NCBI RefSeq assembly: GCF_007293315.1
Contig: NZ_VLXZ01000001.1
Span: forward strand, 496,001-560,000
Direction: 5' to 3'
DNA length: 64,000 nucleotides
Source of the DNA: Alkalicoccobacillus porphyridii
GTDB lineage: Bacteria; Bacillota; Bacilli; Bacillales; Bacillaceae_D
The notes under the pieces were generated by a model. It made no database searches and was not told where the DNA came from. It saw only the letters and a list, made by a program, of their open reading frames with translations. A program made the position numbers and the translations under genes. This document shows, one piece after another, positions 53,866 through 64,000 of the stretch (within the stretch, counting starts at the first letter, position 1; each line of letters begins with the position of its first letter).

Positions 53866-54090
53866 GAGGTCACTGAAAAAGCCATCTAGAAAATGAGATC
53901 ATGTACACCGCTACAGGAGAAACCTACGCTTTCCACGGGAACGGCCTCAGCCCTCGAAGCGAAAAACCACCACTTCGATGTCGGTCTGCCTCGTTCTGTT
54001 CCGTAGGAGTCTTCGGTCTCTCCTTCCGCTCATGTTCCTGATTAGACAAACATTTTTGTTAAAGGAAATAAGGGTTGTTTCAGCGGCCTC
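53866..54090. mobile_element. MITE-like element, copy B (225 bp)
   Basis: Terminal inverted repeats GAGGTCACTGAAAAAG and TTTCAGCGGCCTC flank an interior with CGCTTTCCACGGGAACGGCC and TTCTGTTCCGTAGGAGTC. It separates the araD promoter region from the sugar-transporter genes, so it sits within the arabinose regulon. No coding frame is present. Confidence 0.8.
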
Positions 54091-54112
54091 GATAGTCCCA
54101 TTCCACTAAGTA

Positions 54113-55273
54113 TTAAGATTTCTTCTTATTCATAATATCAAAGGCAACTGCAGCTAGTAACACGAGTCCTTTAATGGCCTGCTGCCAATCAATACCTAAT
54201 CCAAGGATTGACATTCCGTTATTCATAACACCCATGACAAGGCCACCAATCACTGCACCAATAATGGAACCAACACCACCGTATGCGGAAGCTCCTCCTA
54301 TAAAACTCGCTGCAATCGCATCGAGCTCAAATAGATTTCCTGCACGCGGGGTTGCTGCATTTAATCGCGCCGCAAAAATGAGACCAGATAACGCCGCCAG
54401 AACACCCATGTTTACAAACACCATAAAGGTGACTCGTTTTGTTTTGATTCCAGATAGGGAAGCTGCTTTCTCGTTGCCACCAACCGCATAGACATGGCGC
54501 CCAATTACGGTCTTTTTCATTACAAATGAATAGAAGGCAATGAGCAAGATTAATAATACAAGAATATTAGGAATGCCACGGTAATCAGCTAGAATATATG
54601 TGAAAACACCAATAACCGCTACCATACCTGCTACTTTTAAGAAGAATAATGTCTTTGGAAGAGTTTCTAAACCATTTTTGATTTGTTTTCTCCTGCCTCT
54701 TAATTCAATTAAGACAAGACTGACGATTAGCACTAGACCGATGACAAGAGAGAATAAATGAATCCCGTCCCCATTAAACACATCCGGAAGAAACCCAGCA
54801 CTTAGCTGTTGAAACGCCGGTGGATATGGTGCAATCGATTGTCCTTGCAGCATAATGAGTGTAATTCCTCTAAAAATAAGCATGCCTGCTAGTGTCACAA
54901 TAAAGGCTGGTATTTTGACATACGCCACCCAAAATCCCTGCCATGCGCCAACAATGGCACCCATTAATAAACAAAGGACTACGGTGAAAAATGGATCCAT
55001 GTTCATTTGGATCATAAGAATAGCGGAAAGAGCTCCAATAAAAGCAGCAATTGATCCGACTGATAAATCTATATGTCCCGTAATAATGACTAGCACCATC
55101 CCAATAGCAAGGATGAGGATATAGCTATTCTGTAAGATTAGATTGGTAATGTTTAAAGGCTGCAATAATACTCCATTTGTTAATACTTGAAACAATAGCA
55201 TAATGAGTAGTAAAGCAAACGTCATACTGTATTGTCTTATATTATTCTGAACGATTGTCAGAAATGTTTTCAT
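54113..55273 (-). CDS. mmsB: Sugar ABC transporter permease (MmsB/XylH-like)
   Basis: A 386-residue permease of the ribose/xylose class (AraH, RbsC, XylH) with about ten helices. Signatures are [60 protein letters not shown] and [25 protein letters not shown]-like [20 protein letters not shown]. The GGAGGTGG before ATG 55273 lies inside the ATPase gene; the two overlap by 32 bp. It forms the channel of the transporter whose binding protein is ChvE-like. Confidence 0.93.
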   Translation of the reverse strand: MKTFLTIVQNNIRQYSMTFALLLIMLLFQVLTNGVLLQPLNITNLILQNSYILILAIGMVLVIITGHIDLSVGSIAAFIGALSAILMIQMNMDPFFTVVLCLLMGAIVGAWQGFWVAYVKIPAFIVTLAGMLIFRGITLIMLQGQSIAPYPPAFQQLSAGFLPDVFNGDGIHLFSLVIGLVLIVSLVLIELRGRRKQIKNGLETLPKTLFFLKVAGMVAVIGVFTYILADYRGIPNILVLLILLIAFYSFVMKKTVIGRHVYAVGGNEKAASLSGIKTKRVTFMVFVNMGVLAALSGLIFAARLNAATPRAGNLFELDAIAASFIGGASAYGGVGSIIGAVIGGLVMGVMNNGMSILGLGIDWQQAIKGLVLLAAVAFDIMNKKKS

Positions 55274-56804
55274 GTATAGCCACCTCCTTAGTCATCAGCC
55301 TCATTAAATCTTCCTGATTTAATGATTCACCTTGAACCTCTCCTGTGATACGCCCTTTATTCATCGCATAAACACGACTACACATACCAATTAATTCGGG
55401 CAGCTCTGAAGAAATCATAATAATTCCTTTTCCTTTCTCCGCTAATTCCTGAATGATTGTATAAATTTCGTATTTAGCTCCTACATCAATGCCCCTTGTT
55501 GGTTCATCAAGAATTAGTACATCTGGATCTGAAAAAATCCACTTACTCAGAACGACCTTCTGTTGATTTCCACCACTTAGGTTTCCAGTTTTCTGCTGGA
55601 TGTTAGGTGTCTTGATTCTCATTTTTTTTCGGAAATCTTCTGCAACACTTACTTCTTCAAAATCACGTATAACGGTCTGGCTAGATAATTTATTCAAACT
55701 CGCTAGCGAGATGTTTTCTTTTACATCATTCATTAGAATTAATCCATAGGATTTCCGGTCTTCCGTAGCGTAAGCCAAGCCTGCTTTGATGGCTTCACTA
55801 ACAGATGAGAACGAAGATTCTTTCCCATTTATAGTGAGACTTCCACTAATTTTTGAACCGTAGGAACCGCCAAACATACTCATCGCAAGCTCTGTACGCC
55901 CCGCTCCCATCAGCCCCGCTATGCCAACAATTTCACCTTTTTTCACGTGAAAGGAAGCATCAAAAATTATTTGCCTGTCTCGTTGAATGGGATGATACAC
56001 ATTCCAGTCCTTAACCTCAAGAATGGTTTCGCCTGGATTTGTCTCGTAATCTGGAAAGCGATTCGAAAGACTTCTGCCAACCATTCCCCTAATAATTCGA
56101 TCCTCTGTTACCTCGTCTGCTTTCACATCTAACGTTTCAATCGTCTGTCCATCTCGGATGATGGTTACTTCATCAGCGACTTGCTTAATCTCATTTAACT
56201 TGTGAGAAATGATAATTGAGGTAATCCCTTCTTGTTTTAGTTCCAATAATAATTTCAATAGATTTTGACTATCGGTTTCATTTAACGAAGCCGTGGGCTC
56301 GTCTAAGATTAGTAATTTAACATTTTTAGCTAGTGCTTTTGCAATTTCAACTAGCTGTTGCTTTCCTACGCCGATATGTTTTATTTTTGATTGAACGGAT
56401 TCTGTGAGATTAACTTTTTTCAGTAGACTCTCAGCCACTTTAGTAGTCTCATCCCAATCCACAATTCCATAGCGACCACGTTCATGGCCTAAAAATATAT
56501 TCTCTGAGATCGTTAACTCAGGTATGAGAGCAAGCTCTTGATGGATAATCGCTATACCCTTTTCCTCACTCTGCTTCACATCCTTAAACATGCAGAGTTC
56601 ATTTTGGAAATAGATCTCTCCCTCATAGCTTCCGTATTCATATACGCCACTTAACACTTTCATTAGCGTTGATTTACCTGCACCATTCTCACCACAAAGA
56701 GCATGAATGTCACCTTGTTTAACCTGTAAATTAACGTTGTCGAGAGCTTTTACACCTGGAAACTGCTTAATAATGTTCTTCATATCTAGAAGAATATCCG
56801 CCAT
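55242..56804 (-). CDS. mmsA: Sugar ABC transporter ATPase with two nucleotide-binding domains (MmsA/XylG-like)
   Basis: A 520-residue fused ATPase. Domain 1 has Walker [13 protein letters not shown], signature [16 protein letters not shown] and Walker [13 protein letters not shown]. Domain 2 has the degenerate Walker [13 protein letters not shown], signature [15 protein letters not shown] and [19 protein letters not shown]. This is the XylG/AraG/RbsA architecture. It lies between the binding-protein gene and the permease; a hairpin at 56831-56861 upstream may lower its expression. Confidence 0.95.
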   Translation of the reverse strand: MADILLDMKNIIKQFPGVKALDNVNLQVKQGDIHALCGENGAGKSTLMKVLSGVYEYGSYEGEIYFQNELCMFKDVKQSEEKGIAIIHQELALIPELTISENIFLGHERGRYGIVDWDETTKVAESLLKKVNLTESVQSKIKHIGVGKQQLVEIAKALAKNVKLLILDEPTASLNETDSQNLLKLLLELKQEGITSIIISHKLNEIKQVADEVTIIRDGQTIETLDVKADEVTEDRIIRGMVGRSLSNRFPDYETNPGETILEVKDWNVYHPIQRDRQIIFDASFHVKKGEIVGIAGLMGAGRTELAMSMFGGSYGSKISGSLTINGKESSFSSVSEAIKAGLAYATEDRKSYGLILMNDVKENISLASLNKLSSQTVIRDFEEVSVAEDFRKKMRIKTPNIQQKTGNLSGGNQQKVVLSKWIFSDPDVLILDEPTRGIDVGAKYEIYTIIQELAEKGKGIIMISSELPELIGMCSRVYAMNKGRITGEVQGESLNQEDLMRLMTKEVAIHENISDNRSE

Positions 56805-56830
56805 AGCCTTTCTCTCCCTTTTTTAAAAGC

Positions 56831-56861
56831 ACGGTCCATTTTCTTCTGAAAAATGGACCGT
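56831..56861 (-). terminator. Hairpin between binding-protein and ATPase genes
   Basis: ACGGTCCATTTT/AAAATGGACCGT are perfect arms, but the following T-run is short (CTTTT). A partial terminator that keeps the binding protein most abundant is likely. Confidence 0.65.
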
Positions 56862-56875
56862 TCTACGTATAGGTG

Positions 56876-57961
56876 CTAGTTAAGCTGATCTTCAGAATAG
56901 TACTCACTTTCGATTAGCAATTCTTCATAGTTATCAACGTCTACTACAACTGGTGTTTCTAAGAAGGATGGAACCACTTTGACATTATTATCGTATGTCT
57001 CTGTATCATTCACTTCAGGTTCCTCGTCATTTAGCACGGATTCTGTCATTTCAACAGCCTTCTCAGCAAGAACACGAGTATCCTTAAAGATCGTCATAGC
57101 TTGCTCACCTGCAATGATGGCATTAACTGATGGGATATCAGCATCTTGACCTGTGATAATTGGCATGTCATCAGCGCTGTAGCCAACACTTTTTAACGAG
57201 GCAAGAATACCGATACTAAGTAAATCTGCTGGAGCAAGAACTGCATCTAATTCTTCGCCCCCACCATAATTAGAGCTTAATAGATTATCCATTCTACTTT
57301 GGGCAGTCGCACCATCCCAACGAAGAATTGAAATCTGGTTAAAGTCTGTCTGACCACTACCTACCACAAGCTTACCTTCGTCTAGATAAGGCTGAAGAAC
57401 AGACATCGCTCCATTAAAGAAGAAATGAGCATTGTTATCATCTGGTGAGCCTGCAAATAGCTCAATGTTAAATGGTCCATCTTCATTTTCCAGATCAAGC
57501 TCATCTATAATATACTGCCCTTGTAAGACACCAACTTCAAAGTTGTCAAATGTAGCATAGTAATCAACATGTTCAGAGTTCATAATTAAGCGATCATAGG
57601 AGATAACAGGAATATTCTCTGCATTGGCACTTTCTAAAACACTCGTTAACGCTTCACCATCAACAGCTGCAATGACAAGTGCATCGACACCTAGTGTAAT
57701 CATGTTTTCAATTTGAGAGACCTGATTTTCTACAACATCCTCCGCATATTGAAGCTCTGTATCATACCCCAGTTCTTCAAAATAAGAGACCATATTGTTC
57801 CCATCTGCTATCCAGCGTTCTGATGATTGAGTTGGCATGGAAATTCCAACCGTCATCTCTCCATCACCATCACCACCATTGCCTCCAGAACTTCCTTCTG
57901 AACAAGCTACCAATACCAAACCACTCATTAATGCCATTCCTAGTAATCCAACCTTTTTCAT
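56876..57961 (-). CDS. chvE: ChvE/XylF-like sugar-binding lipoprotein
   Basis: A 361-residue periplasmic-binding-protein-type lipoprotein. [20 protein letters not shown] is the signal with lipobox LVAC, followed by a Gly/Ser/Asp linker. The mature domain is [51 protein letters not shown], and it ends with the ChvE-typical [21 protein letters not shown]. Upstream ATG codons are open to 58021, but GGGGG nine bases before ATG 57961 fixes the start. Two AraR boxes upstream mark it as part of the arabinose regulon; L-arabinose or a related pentose is the likely ligand. Confidence 0.93.
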   Translation of the reverse strand: MKKVGLLGMALMSGLVLVACSEGSSGGNGGDGDGEMTVGISMPTQSSERWIADGNNMVSYFEELGYDTELQYAEDVVENQVSQIENMITLGVDALVIAAVDGEALTSVLESANAENIPVISYDRLIMNSEHVDYYATFDNFEVGVLQGQYIIDELDLENEDGPFNIELFAGSPDDNNAHFFFNGAMSVLQPYLDEGKLVVGSGQTDFNQISILRWDGATAQSRMDNLLSSNYGGGEELDAVLAPADLLSIGILASLKSVGYSADDMPIITGQDADIPSVNAIIAGEQAMTIFKDTRVLAEKAVEMTESVLNDEEPEVNDTETYDNNVKVVPSFLETPVVVDVDNYEELLIESEYYSEDQLN

Positions 57962-58007
57962 GAAACGCATCCCCCTTAAATGTTGCCGCACAAATGACAG
58001 CGCTATC

Positions 58008-58023
58008 ATTTGTACGGACATAT
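58008..58023. promoter_or_regulatory. AraR box, proximal, sugar transporter
   Basis: ATTTGTACGGACATAT matches ATTTGTACGTACAAAT at 13 of 16 positions. It lies 47 bp upstream of the chvE start. Confidence 0.75.
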
Positions 58024-58059
58024 TTGATATATTTCTTGAACGAATCGATTCATCATCAA

Positions 58060-58075
58060 ACTAGTACGTACAAAT
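58060..58075. promoter_or_regulatory. AraR box, distal, sugar transporter
   Basis: ACTAGTACGTACAAAT matches the AraR consensus at 13 of 16 positions, with centre 52 bp from the proximal box (about five helical turns), a layout suited to cooperative AraR binding across the promoter. Confidence 0.75.
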
Positions 58076-58079
58076 AATA

Positions 58080-58811
58080 TACATCCAGCTGTCAAAAAAT
58101 ACAATAATTAAACATAAATATGTTTCGACAAATTTCTCCCTTCATTTGCTCAATCACCTGATTTTATGCGCATTTTCATTCATTTATGCTAGCTTGTTTT
58201 TTTGATTTTTTTATTTGAGTTTATTTCTAGTTGTGGATGTGGGGAAGAAAGCTAGTACTTAGCGCAATTGGTAAGCATATGTGCATGAATGATCTGGAGG
58301 GTATCAAAAAATGGGGGCACGCTTACCGTGGGAAGTACCCGCGCTAATCTGGGTCTGTCATCTTATTTCAATGAACCTTTATATCGAGGTCACTTAAAAA
58401 GTCATGTAAACTGAGCTCATCTGCATCGCTAAAGGAATCTCCATGGGTACGGCCTCAACCCTTGAAGTGGATTGGCTGCACTCACTGGCTTCCGCGCACG
58501 CACTTCGCTTTTTCGCGCCTCACATGATGCTTTTCGCGCATTTCCCATCCGCGGGGTGTGGATGGTGACTGAATTGGCTGTGCGTAGCGACTTACAAACG
58601 CGTGATTACTAGCTGTGGCCGTGCGACCATTCTACTTTAGAGGCATTGTTCGTCTTTTTATCTATGAAGTGGTGGTTTTTCACTTCGATGGCTGAAGCCG
58701 TTCCCGCGGAGAGCGGAATGTATTTCCGAAGCGGAGCCACGTTCTAACATATAAGACCCAAACGATGATATCAACACATCGTTTGGGTCTCCATGAATAC
58801 TATATAAGCCT
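58080..58811. repeat. Gene-free gap of nested interspersed repeats
   Basis: No gene is visible in 730 bp. From 58305 to 58381 lies a copy of the 47.4/47.7 kb repeat, directly followed at 58387 by the MITE left end GAGGTCACTTAAAAAG. Its body breaks at about 58463, where the TTTCGCGC repeat of 12.3 kb begins (58464-58610), and MITE-like sequence resumes around 58670 in degenerate form (GAAGCCGTTCCCGCGGAGAG). This suggests insertion of one repeat into another. The TTT terminator follows. Confidence 0.7.
58754..58790 (-). terminator. Terminator of the third TTT operon
   Basis: AGACCCAAACGATG/CATCGTTTGGGTCT are perfect 14-bp arms 22 bp after the tctA stop. The T-run after them is weak (TTATAT), but the stem is very stable. 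Confidence 0.75.
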
Positions 58812-60311
58812 CTACAGATTTAGTGAATGATTATTGGTTTTGTCTCGTTTCTCTTTTATTTCGCTTCTGAGCGTAAATGCAACACAGGCAATTCCTGCTA
58901 GAATAAAGAGTGCTGAGATAGGATTTGTAAAGAAATCACTGACATTACCCGTTGTCATAAGGGCTCTACGCATATAGGTTTCAAGTAAGGGGCCGAGTAT
59001 AAACCCTAGAATCATAGGCGCAATCGGAAAACCGTTTCGCACTAAAAAGAAACCAATGACACCAAACAAAATCATCACCCAGATGTCAAAGATTGAGCTA
59101 TTTGTTGTATAAGCACCCACAACGGTCAGTACAAAAATAACTGGAAAAAGATATTGTTTTGGCACGGTTAATACACGTGTAAATAACTTCATTCCAAATA
59201 ACTGAAAAAGAAAAACAAAAACCATAGCCACAAAAAAGGCGATAAATACGACATTTACAATGTGTGGATTACTCGTAAAAAACAAAGGACCTGGCTGAAG
59301 TCCGTGAACCATAAACCCACCTAGAAGAATCGCGGTAACCGTATCACCAGGAATTCCTAAAGCTAGCATGGGAATGAGTGAACCTCCGACACTTGCTGTA
59401 TTTGCAGATTCGGATGCATAAATTCCCTCTGGTGCTCCTTTTCCAAATCGTTCCGACGTTTTTGAAGCCTGCTTCGCTTGAGCATAGGCAACTAAGTTTG
59501 AGGTTCCACTGCCCAAGCCAGGCAAGATCCCAAAGGCAATACCTATTAGCGAGGAACGTAATAAATTCCAGCCATTTTTGATAATTTCCACAAGCGAGAA
59601 AGCAAAACCTTTCGCTTTCAGATTAATATCCTGACTTTTAGAATCTCCGAGGATCTCAATTAAAATTTGAGAGATCGCAAACAATCCCATGATGAGTGGT
59701 AATAGCTCAAATCCACCTTTTAGCTCAAGTATGCCTACTGTATAACGCTGCAAGCCATCAATTGGTGCAAACCCTACAAGTCCAGCAGCTAAGCCCAAAA
59801 ATCCTGCTGTTATACCTTTAAGCATGCTCCCTTTAGCTAGTACGGCAACTAAAGAGAGCGCAAAGAAAATCAGCGCAAAAAATTCAAATGGTCCCATCAT
59901 TACGGCAAGGCGTGAGATGACAGGGGAGATTGTAACAAGTGCAATAAAGCTTAAAGCGCCACCTACCAGTGAGGCAATGACACCAATCCCGAGGGCCCTG
60001 AGTGGTTCACCATTTTTGGACATCGGGTAGGCGTCAAAGGTAGTCGCAATCGAGGAAGGGGTACCTGGAATCCCTAGTAATGTTGATGCAACCAACCCAC
60101 CTGAAACACCGCCTAAATGTAAGCAGATCAAGAAAGCAATTCCGGGCACTGGATCCATGCCGAAAGTAAATGGCACAAATAGAGCCATTCCCATTGTTGC
60201 GGTTAATCCGGGCACAGTTCCAAATATCAGTCCAATTAGCACACCTAGTGCCATTAGCAGGATGACAAAAGGAGTTAATGCTTCATTTAAGCTCTGAATT
60301 AATACATCCAT
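58812..60311 (-). CDS. tctA: TTT large permease TctA (system 3)
   Basis: A 499-residue TctA-family permease. Signatures are LIFGTVPGLTATMGMALFVPFTF, LLGIPGTPSSIATTFDAYPM, FGILPGLGSGTSNLVAYAQAK and ALGIPGDTVTAILLGGFMVHGLQPGPLFF. Start ATG 60311 follows GGAGGTGC. It is the last gene of an operon with an enolase-superfamily protein. As with systems 1 and 2 the ligand is probably a carboxylate, here perhaps an acid sugar given the enolase-superfamily partner. Confidence 0.95.
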   Translation of the reverse strand: MDVLIQSLNEALTPFVILLMALGVLIGLIFGTVPGLTATMGMALFVPFTFGMDPVPGIAFLICLHLGGVSGGLVASTLLGIPGTPSSIATTFDAYPMSKNGEPLRALGIGVIASLVGGALSFIALVTISPVISRLAVMMGPFEFFALIFFALSLVAVLAKGSMLKGITAGFLGLAAGLVGFAPIDGLQRYTVGILELKGGFELLPLIMGLFAISQILIEILGDSKSQDINLKAKGFAFSLVEIIKNGWNLLRSSLIGIAFGILPGLGSGTSNLVAYAQAKQASKTSERFGKGAPEGIYASESANTASVGGSLIPMLALGIPGDTVTAILLGGFMVHGLQPGPLFFTSNPHIVNVVFIAFFVAMVFVFLFQLFGMKLFTRVLTVPKQYLFPVIFVLTVVGAYTTNSSIFDIWVMILFGVIGFFLVRNGFPIAPMILGFILGPLLETYMRRALMTTGNVSDFFTNPISALFILAGIACVAFTLRSEIKEKRDKTNNHSLNL

Positions 60312-60323
60312 GTTGCACCTCCT

Positions 60324-60782
60324 TTATAGAAGCCCTGCCGGTAAGATGACATCAAGCAAACGTGAAAACACTATATAGATGACAGCGGTTACAATTAACC
60401 CGTTTAATAAACTTTTCCAAATCGTTGCCTTGCTTTTGTTATGTGTCAGATACCATGTTAAGAAGCTAAGAAATAGGAAGGTGCTAATGATATAACCCAC
60501 AACGTTAAACAATAAGGCATATACAACCAATGAGATAAAACTCACTACCATACGCCTACTATTTTTAGTTAACGTAAAGGTTACTCGTTTTGTTCCCTCG
60601 CTTTTATAAAAAATTAGCCCTACTCCACAGAGCACTAACGCAATGGATACCACTCGAGGCAGCAATGTCGGACCCGGATCATCTGCAAGCATCATAAAAG
60701 ACATGGTTAATGTGTTTAGAAACATCAGCAGTCCGAGCACTGCAACCACAATTCCCATTACCCGTTCTTGTGATACATTCAT
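60324..60782 (-). CDS. tctB: TTT small membrane subunit TctB (system 3)
   Basis: A 152-residue protein with four predicted helices (about 8-26, 38-57, 77-100 and 120-145). The N-terminal MNVSQERVMGIVVAVLGLLMF and the loop FYKSEGTKRVTFTLTKNSRRM are typical in topology, if not in sequence, of TctB. It lies 13 bp after tctC and 12 bp before tctA. Confidence 0.88.
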   Translation of the reverse strand: MNVSQERVMGIVVAVLGLLMFLNTLTMSFMMLADDPGPTLLPRVVSIALVLCGVGLIFYKSEGTKRVTFTLTKNSRRMVVSFISLVVYALLFNVVGYIISTFLFLSFLTWYLTHNKSKATIWKSLLNGLIVTAVIYIVFSRLLDVILPAGLL

Positions 60783-60795
60783 TTTTTATCACGCC

Positions 60796-61785
60796 TTATT
60801 CTTGAGTATCTGAAAATAGCTCATCCGCAATCAGCTGTGCTTTTTCTAATTCTGCTTGTGAAAAGATCTTGGTTTCTTCAGCATTCATCAAGGTGTGCTG
60901 CTGAAAGGTTTTCTGCAATTCTTCATTGTATGCCTCATCTTCGGCAAGCTTTTCTGTAGCTTCATTCCACAGTTGAACGATTTCGTCTGGCATATCTGCT
61001 GGCCCGTATAGGCTGTGAACAATTGGAAACTGAACATCATAGCCTTGCTCAACCGTTGTCTCAAGCTCTGGCGCAAGCTCATCCCGTTCATCTGCCAATA
61101 CACCTAATGCTTTGAAGTCTCCTGATTCAATATAATTTAAGACATTCCCCACTCCTGTGACTGCTAAATCAATCTGACCACCTAAAAGGCCTGTCATCCG
61201 ATCAGACTCACTTCCAATATCAAGGATTTTGATTTCGGTATCTGACTCAAGTCCTAACAACTCACCCATAAAATGAGTAGTGCCTCCAATTTGTGAACCA
61301 TAAATCACTTCATTCGGGTTTTCTCGAGCAAATGCAACTAAATCATCTAGTGTATCAAATGGAGAATCCGCACTCACTACAAATACCTGATTAACCGAGG
61401 AAAATGTGCCGATCGCTGTTAACTCATTCGTACTATGCTCAAGCTGGCGTACAGCATGGCCTGTGTGAAGAGCTTGATGGTGAAAAAGTAGGCTATAGCC
61501 AGTTTTATCAGATGAACGCACATTCTCAAATGCCAAGGCACCGCCGGCTGTTGCTTGATTTACGATGACTATATTCGTTCCTAGGTATTTTGGTAGGTGC
61601 TTTGCCATCACACGAGCTGCTGTATCAGTTTGGCCGCCTGGACTTGCTGGCACATAGATTTCAATTGTTTGGTTCGGATAGGCCTCTATATCGGCTTCCG
61701 TTGCCTGCTTCCCTTCTGAAGAGGAACAGGCAGCGAGAAGGAACGCTACCATTCCGACCGCTGCCATCTTCCCTTGCTTACGCAT
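60796..61785 (-). CDS. tctC: TTT solute-binding lipoprotein TctC (system 3)
   Basis: A 329-residue binding lipoprotein. MRKQGKMAAVGMVAFLLAAC is the signal with lipobox LLAAC. Family motifs are IEIYVPASPGGQTDTAARVMA, IVNQATAGGALAFENV, FARENPNEVIYGSQIGGTTHF and LLGGQIDLAVTGVGNVL. The start ATG 61785 follows GGGAGGG. It lies 12 bp after the enolase-superfamily gene, so the enzyme and transporter share a transcript and probably a substrate. Confidence 0.93.
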   Translation of the reverse strand: MRKQGKMAAVGMVAFLLAACSSSEGKQATEADIEAYPNQTIEIYVPASPGGQTDTAARVMAKHLPKYLGTNIVIVNQATAGGALAFENVRSSDKTGYSLLFHHQALHTGHAVRQLEHSTNELTAIGTFSSVNQVFVVSADSPFDTLDDLVAFARENPNEVIYGSQIGGTTHFMGELLGLESDTEIKILDIGSESDRMTGLLGGQIDLAVTGVGNVLNYIESGDFKALGVLADERDELAPELETTVEQGYDVQFPIVHSLYGPADMPDEIVQLWNEATEKLAEDEAYNEELQKTFQQHTLMNAEETKIFSQAELEKAQLIADELFSDTQE

Positions 61786-61797
61786 GAGCTTCCCTCC

Positions 61798-63443
<1,646 letters not shown>

Positions 63444-64000
63444 TTATCCTTTGATAAAGACTGTTTTTACTTCGGTAAAGAATTCAATAGCAGCTGTTCC
63501 TTGTTCACGAGAATGCGAGCTTGATTGTTTCATTCCACCAAACGGCGCTTGTAGTTCGACTCCAGCACTTTCAGCGTTCACTCGAACGAGTCCTGCATCC
63601 ATATCTTCAATAAACGTTAGCATACGTGCAATATTTGTTGTGAAAATGGAGGCACTTAAGCCAAACTTTGAATCATTGGCCACGTTAATAGCTTCCTCTA
63701 ATCCATTCACTTTAATTAAGGCCAAGACTGGACCAAAGATCTCTTCTTGGGCAATACTCATTTTTGTGTCTACTTCATCAAAGATGGCTGGCTCTACATA
63801 ATAACCATCGGAGAGTCCATTCTCCTCTAATCGCTTCCCACCAAAAATGAGTTTGGCACCTTCTTCTTTTCCTTTTTCAATATAAGAAAGCACGGTATCT
63901 AGCTGACTCGCGCTAACACTTGGTCCCATCCAACTATCTGTATCAAGACCATCCCCTACCTTAATCTCACTTACTTTAGCAACTAGCTTTTCTTTAAATG
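63444..64000 (-). CDS. NAD(P)-dependent aldehyde dehydrogenase, C-terminal part (runs off right edge)
   Basis: The frame is open from the right edge to TAA at 63444-63446, about 185 codons, so only the C-terminal third is seen. An internal ATG at 63929 is not the real start, since coding continues upstream ([17 protein letters not shown] then MGPSVS). Family motifs are [37 protein letters not shown] and the final [28 protein letters not shown]. The ending resembles 2,5-dioxopentanoate (alpha-ketoglutaric semialdehyde) dehydrogenases of sugar-acid pathways. The catalytic Cys and Glu lie outside the window. Confidence 0.9.
   Translation of the reverse strand, partial: FKEKLVAKVSEIKVGDGLDTDSWMGPSVSASQLDTVLSYIEKGKEEGAKLIFGGKRLEENGLSDGYYVEPAIFDEVDTKMSIAQEEIFGPVLALIKVNGLEEAINVANDSKFGLSASIFTTNIARMLTFIEDMDAGLVRVNAESAGVELQAPFGGMKQSSSHSREQGTAAIEFFTEVKTVFIKG

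Overview
The window looks like chromosome of a low-GC Gram-positive of the Bacillaceae, probably a free-living, possibly alkaliphilic, Bacillus-like species. The markers are a ytpB sesquarterpene synthase, a Rap/Phr quorum-sensing cassette, a Rok-like nucleoid protein, YjfB, a GntR/LacI-type AraR, strong Shine-Dalgarno sequences (GGAGG, often with TTG or GTG starts), sigma-A-like promoters and many U-tailed terminators. Most genes lie on the minus strand. No rRNA, tRNA, CRISPR array, prophage or complete transposase gene was seen.

Positions 1-12 kb hold two CitA/DcuS-type sensor kinase plus CitB/DcuR-type regulator pairs. One (1-2153) runs off the left edge. The other (9779-12051) sits directly upstream of a tripartite tricarboxylate transporter (TTT) operon, tctCBA, followed by a YfcC-type carrier and an aldo/keto reductase. 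A compact, highly structured RNA with a 24-codon mini-ORF lies upstream of the first kinase. Positions 12.6-19.2 kb form a purine-salvage operon: solute-binding lipoprotein, nucleoside hydrolase, two permeases and an ATPase of the spermidine/putrescine-type ABC family, and adenine deaminase.

Positions 19-27 kb contain small regulators, membrane proteins, a 62-bp tandem array of about 1 kb, a CpsB/YwqE-like protein that has lost most catalytic metal ligands, and a divergent TetR-DHA2 efflux pair. Positions 27-33 kb are a second TTT operon joined to a DapA-family lyase/aldolase, a LacI regulator and a ribokinase, with two near-identical palindromic operators upstream. Positions 34-37 kb carry an ATC-hydrolase and an M20 carbamoylase (predicted 2-amino-thiazoline-4-carboxylate to L-cysteine) with a homoserine-dehydrogenase-like gene.

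Positions 37-47 kb hold ytpB, a 20-bp array of ten units, a rok-like gene, yjfB, a Nudix gene, rap-phr, an HAD phosphatase, a ComEC-like metallo-beta-lactamase lipoprotein, and a MarR-MMPL efflux operon with tandem operators. Positions 48-58 kb are the L-arabinose region: araR, araA, araB, araD and a ChvE/Mms-type sugar ABC transporter, with AraR-box-like palindromes before araD and the transporter. Positions 58.8-64 kb are a third TTT operon with an enolase-superfamily protein, then the C-terminal part of an aldehyde dehydrogenase. Intergenic gaps contain several repeat families, including three copies of a 225-273 bp MITE-like element with terminal inverted repeats.

The main theme is uptake and breakdown of carboxylates, sugar acids, pentoses and purines, each set with its own regulator. 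All functions are inferred from sequence features and remembered family signatures; no search was run.
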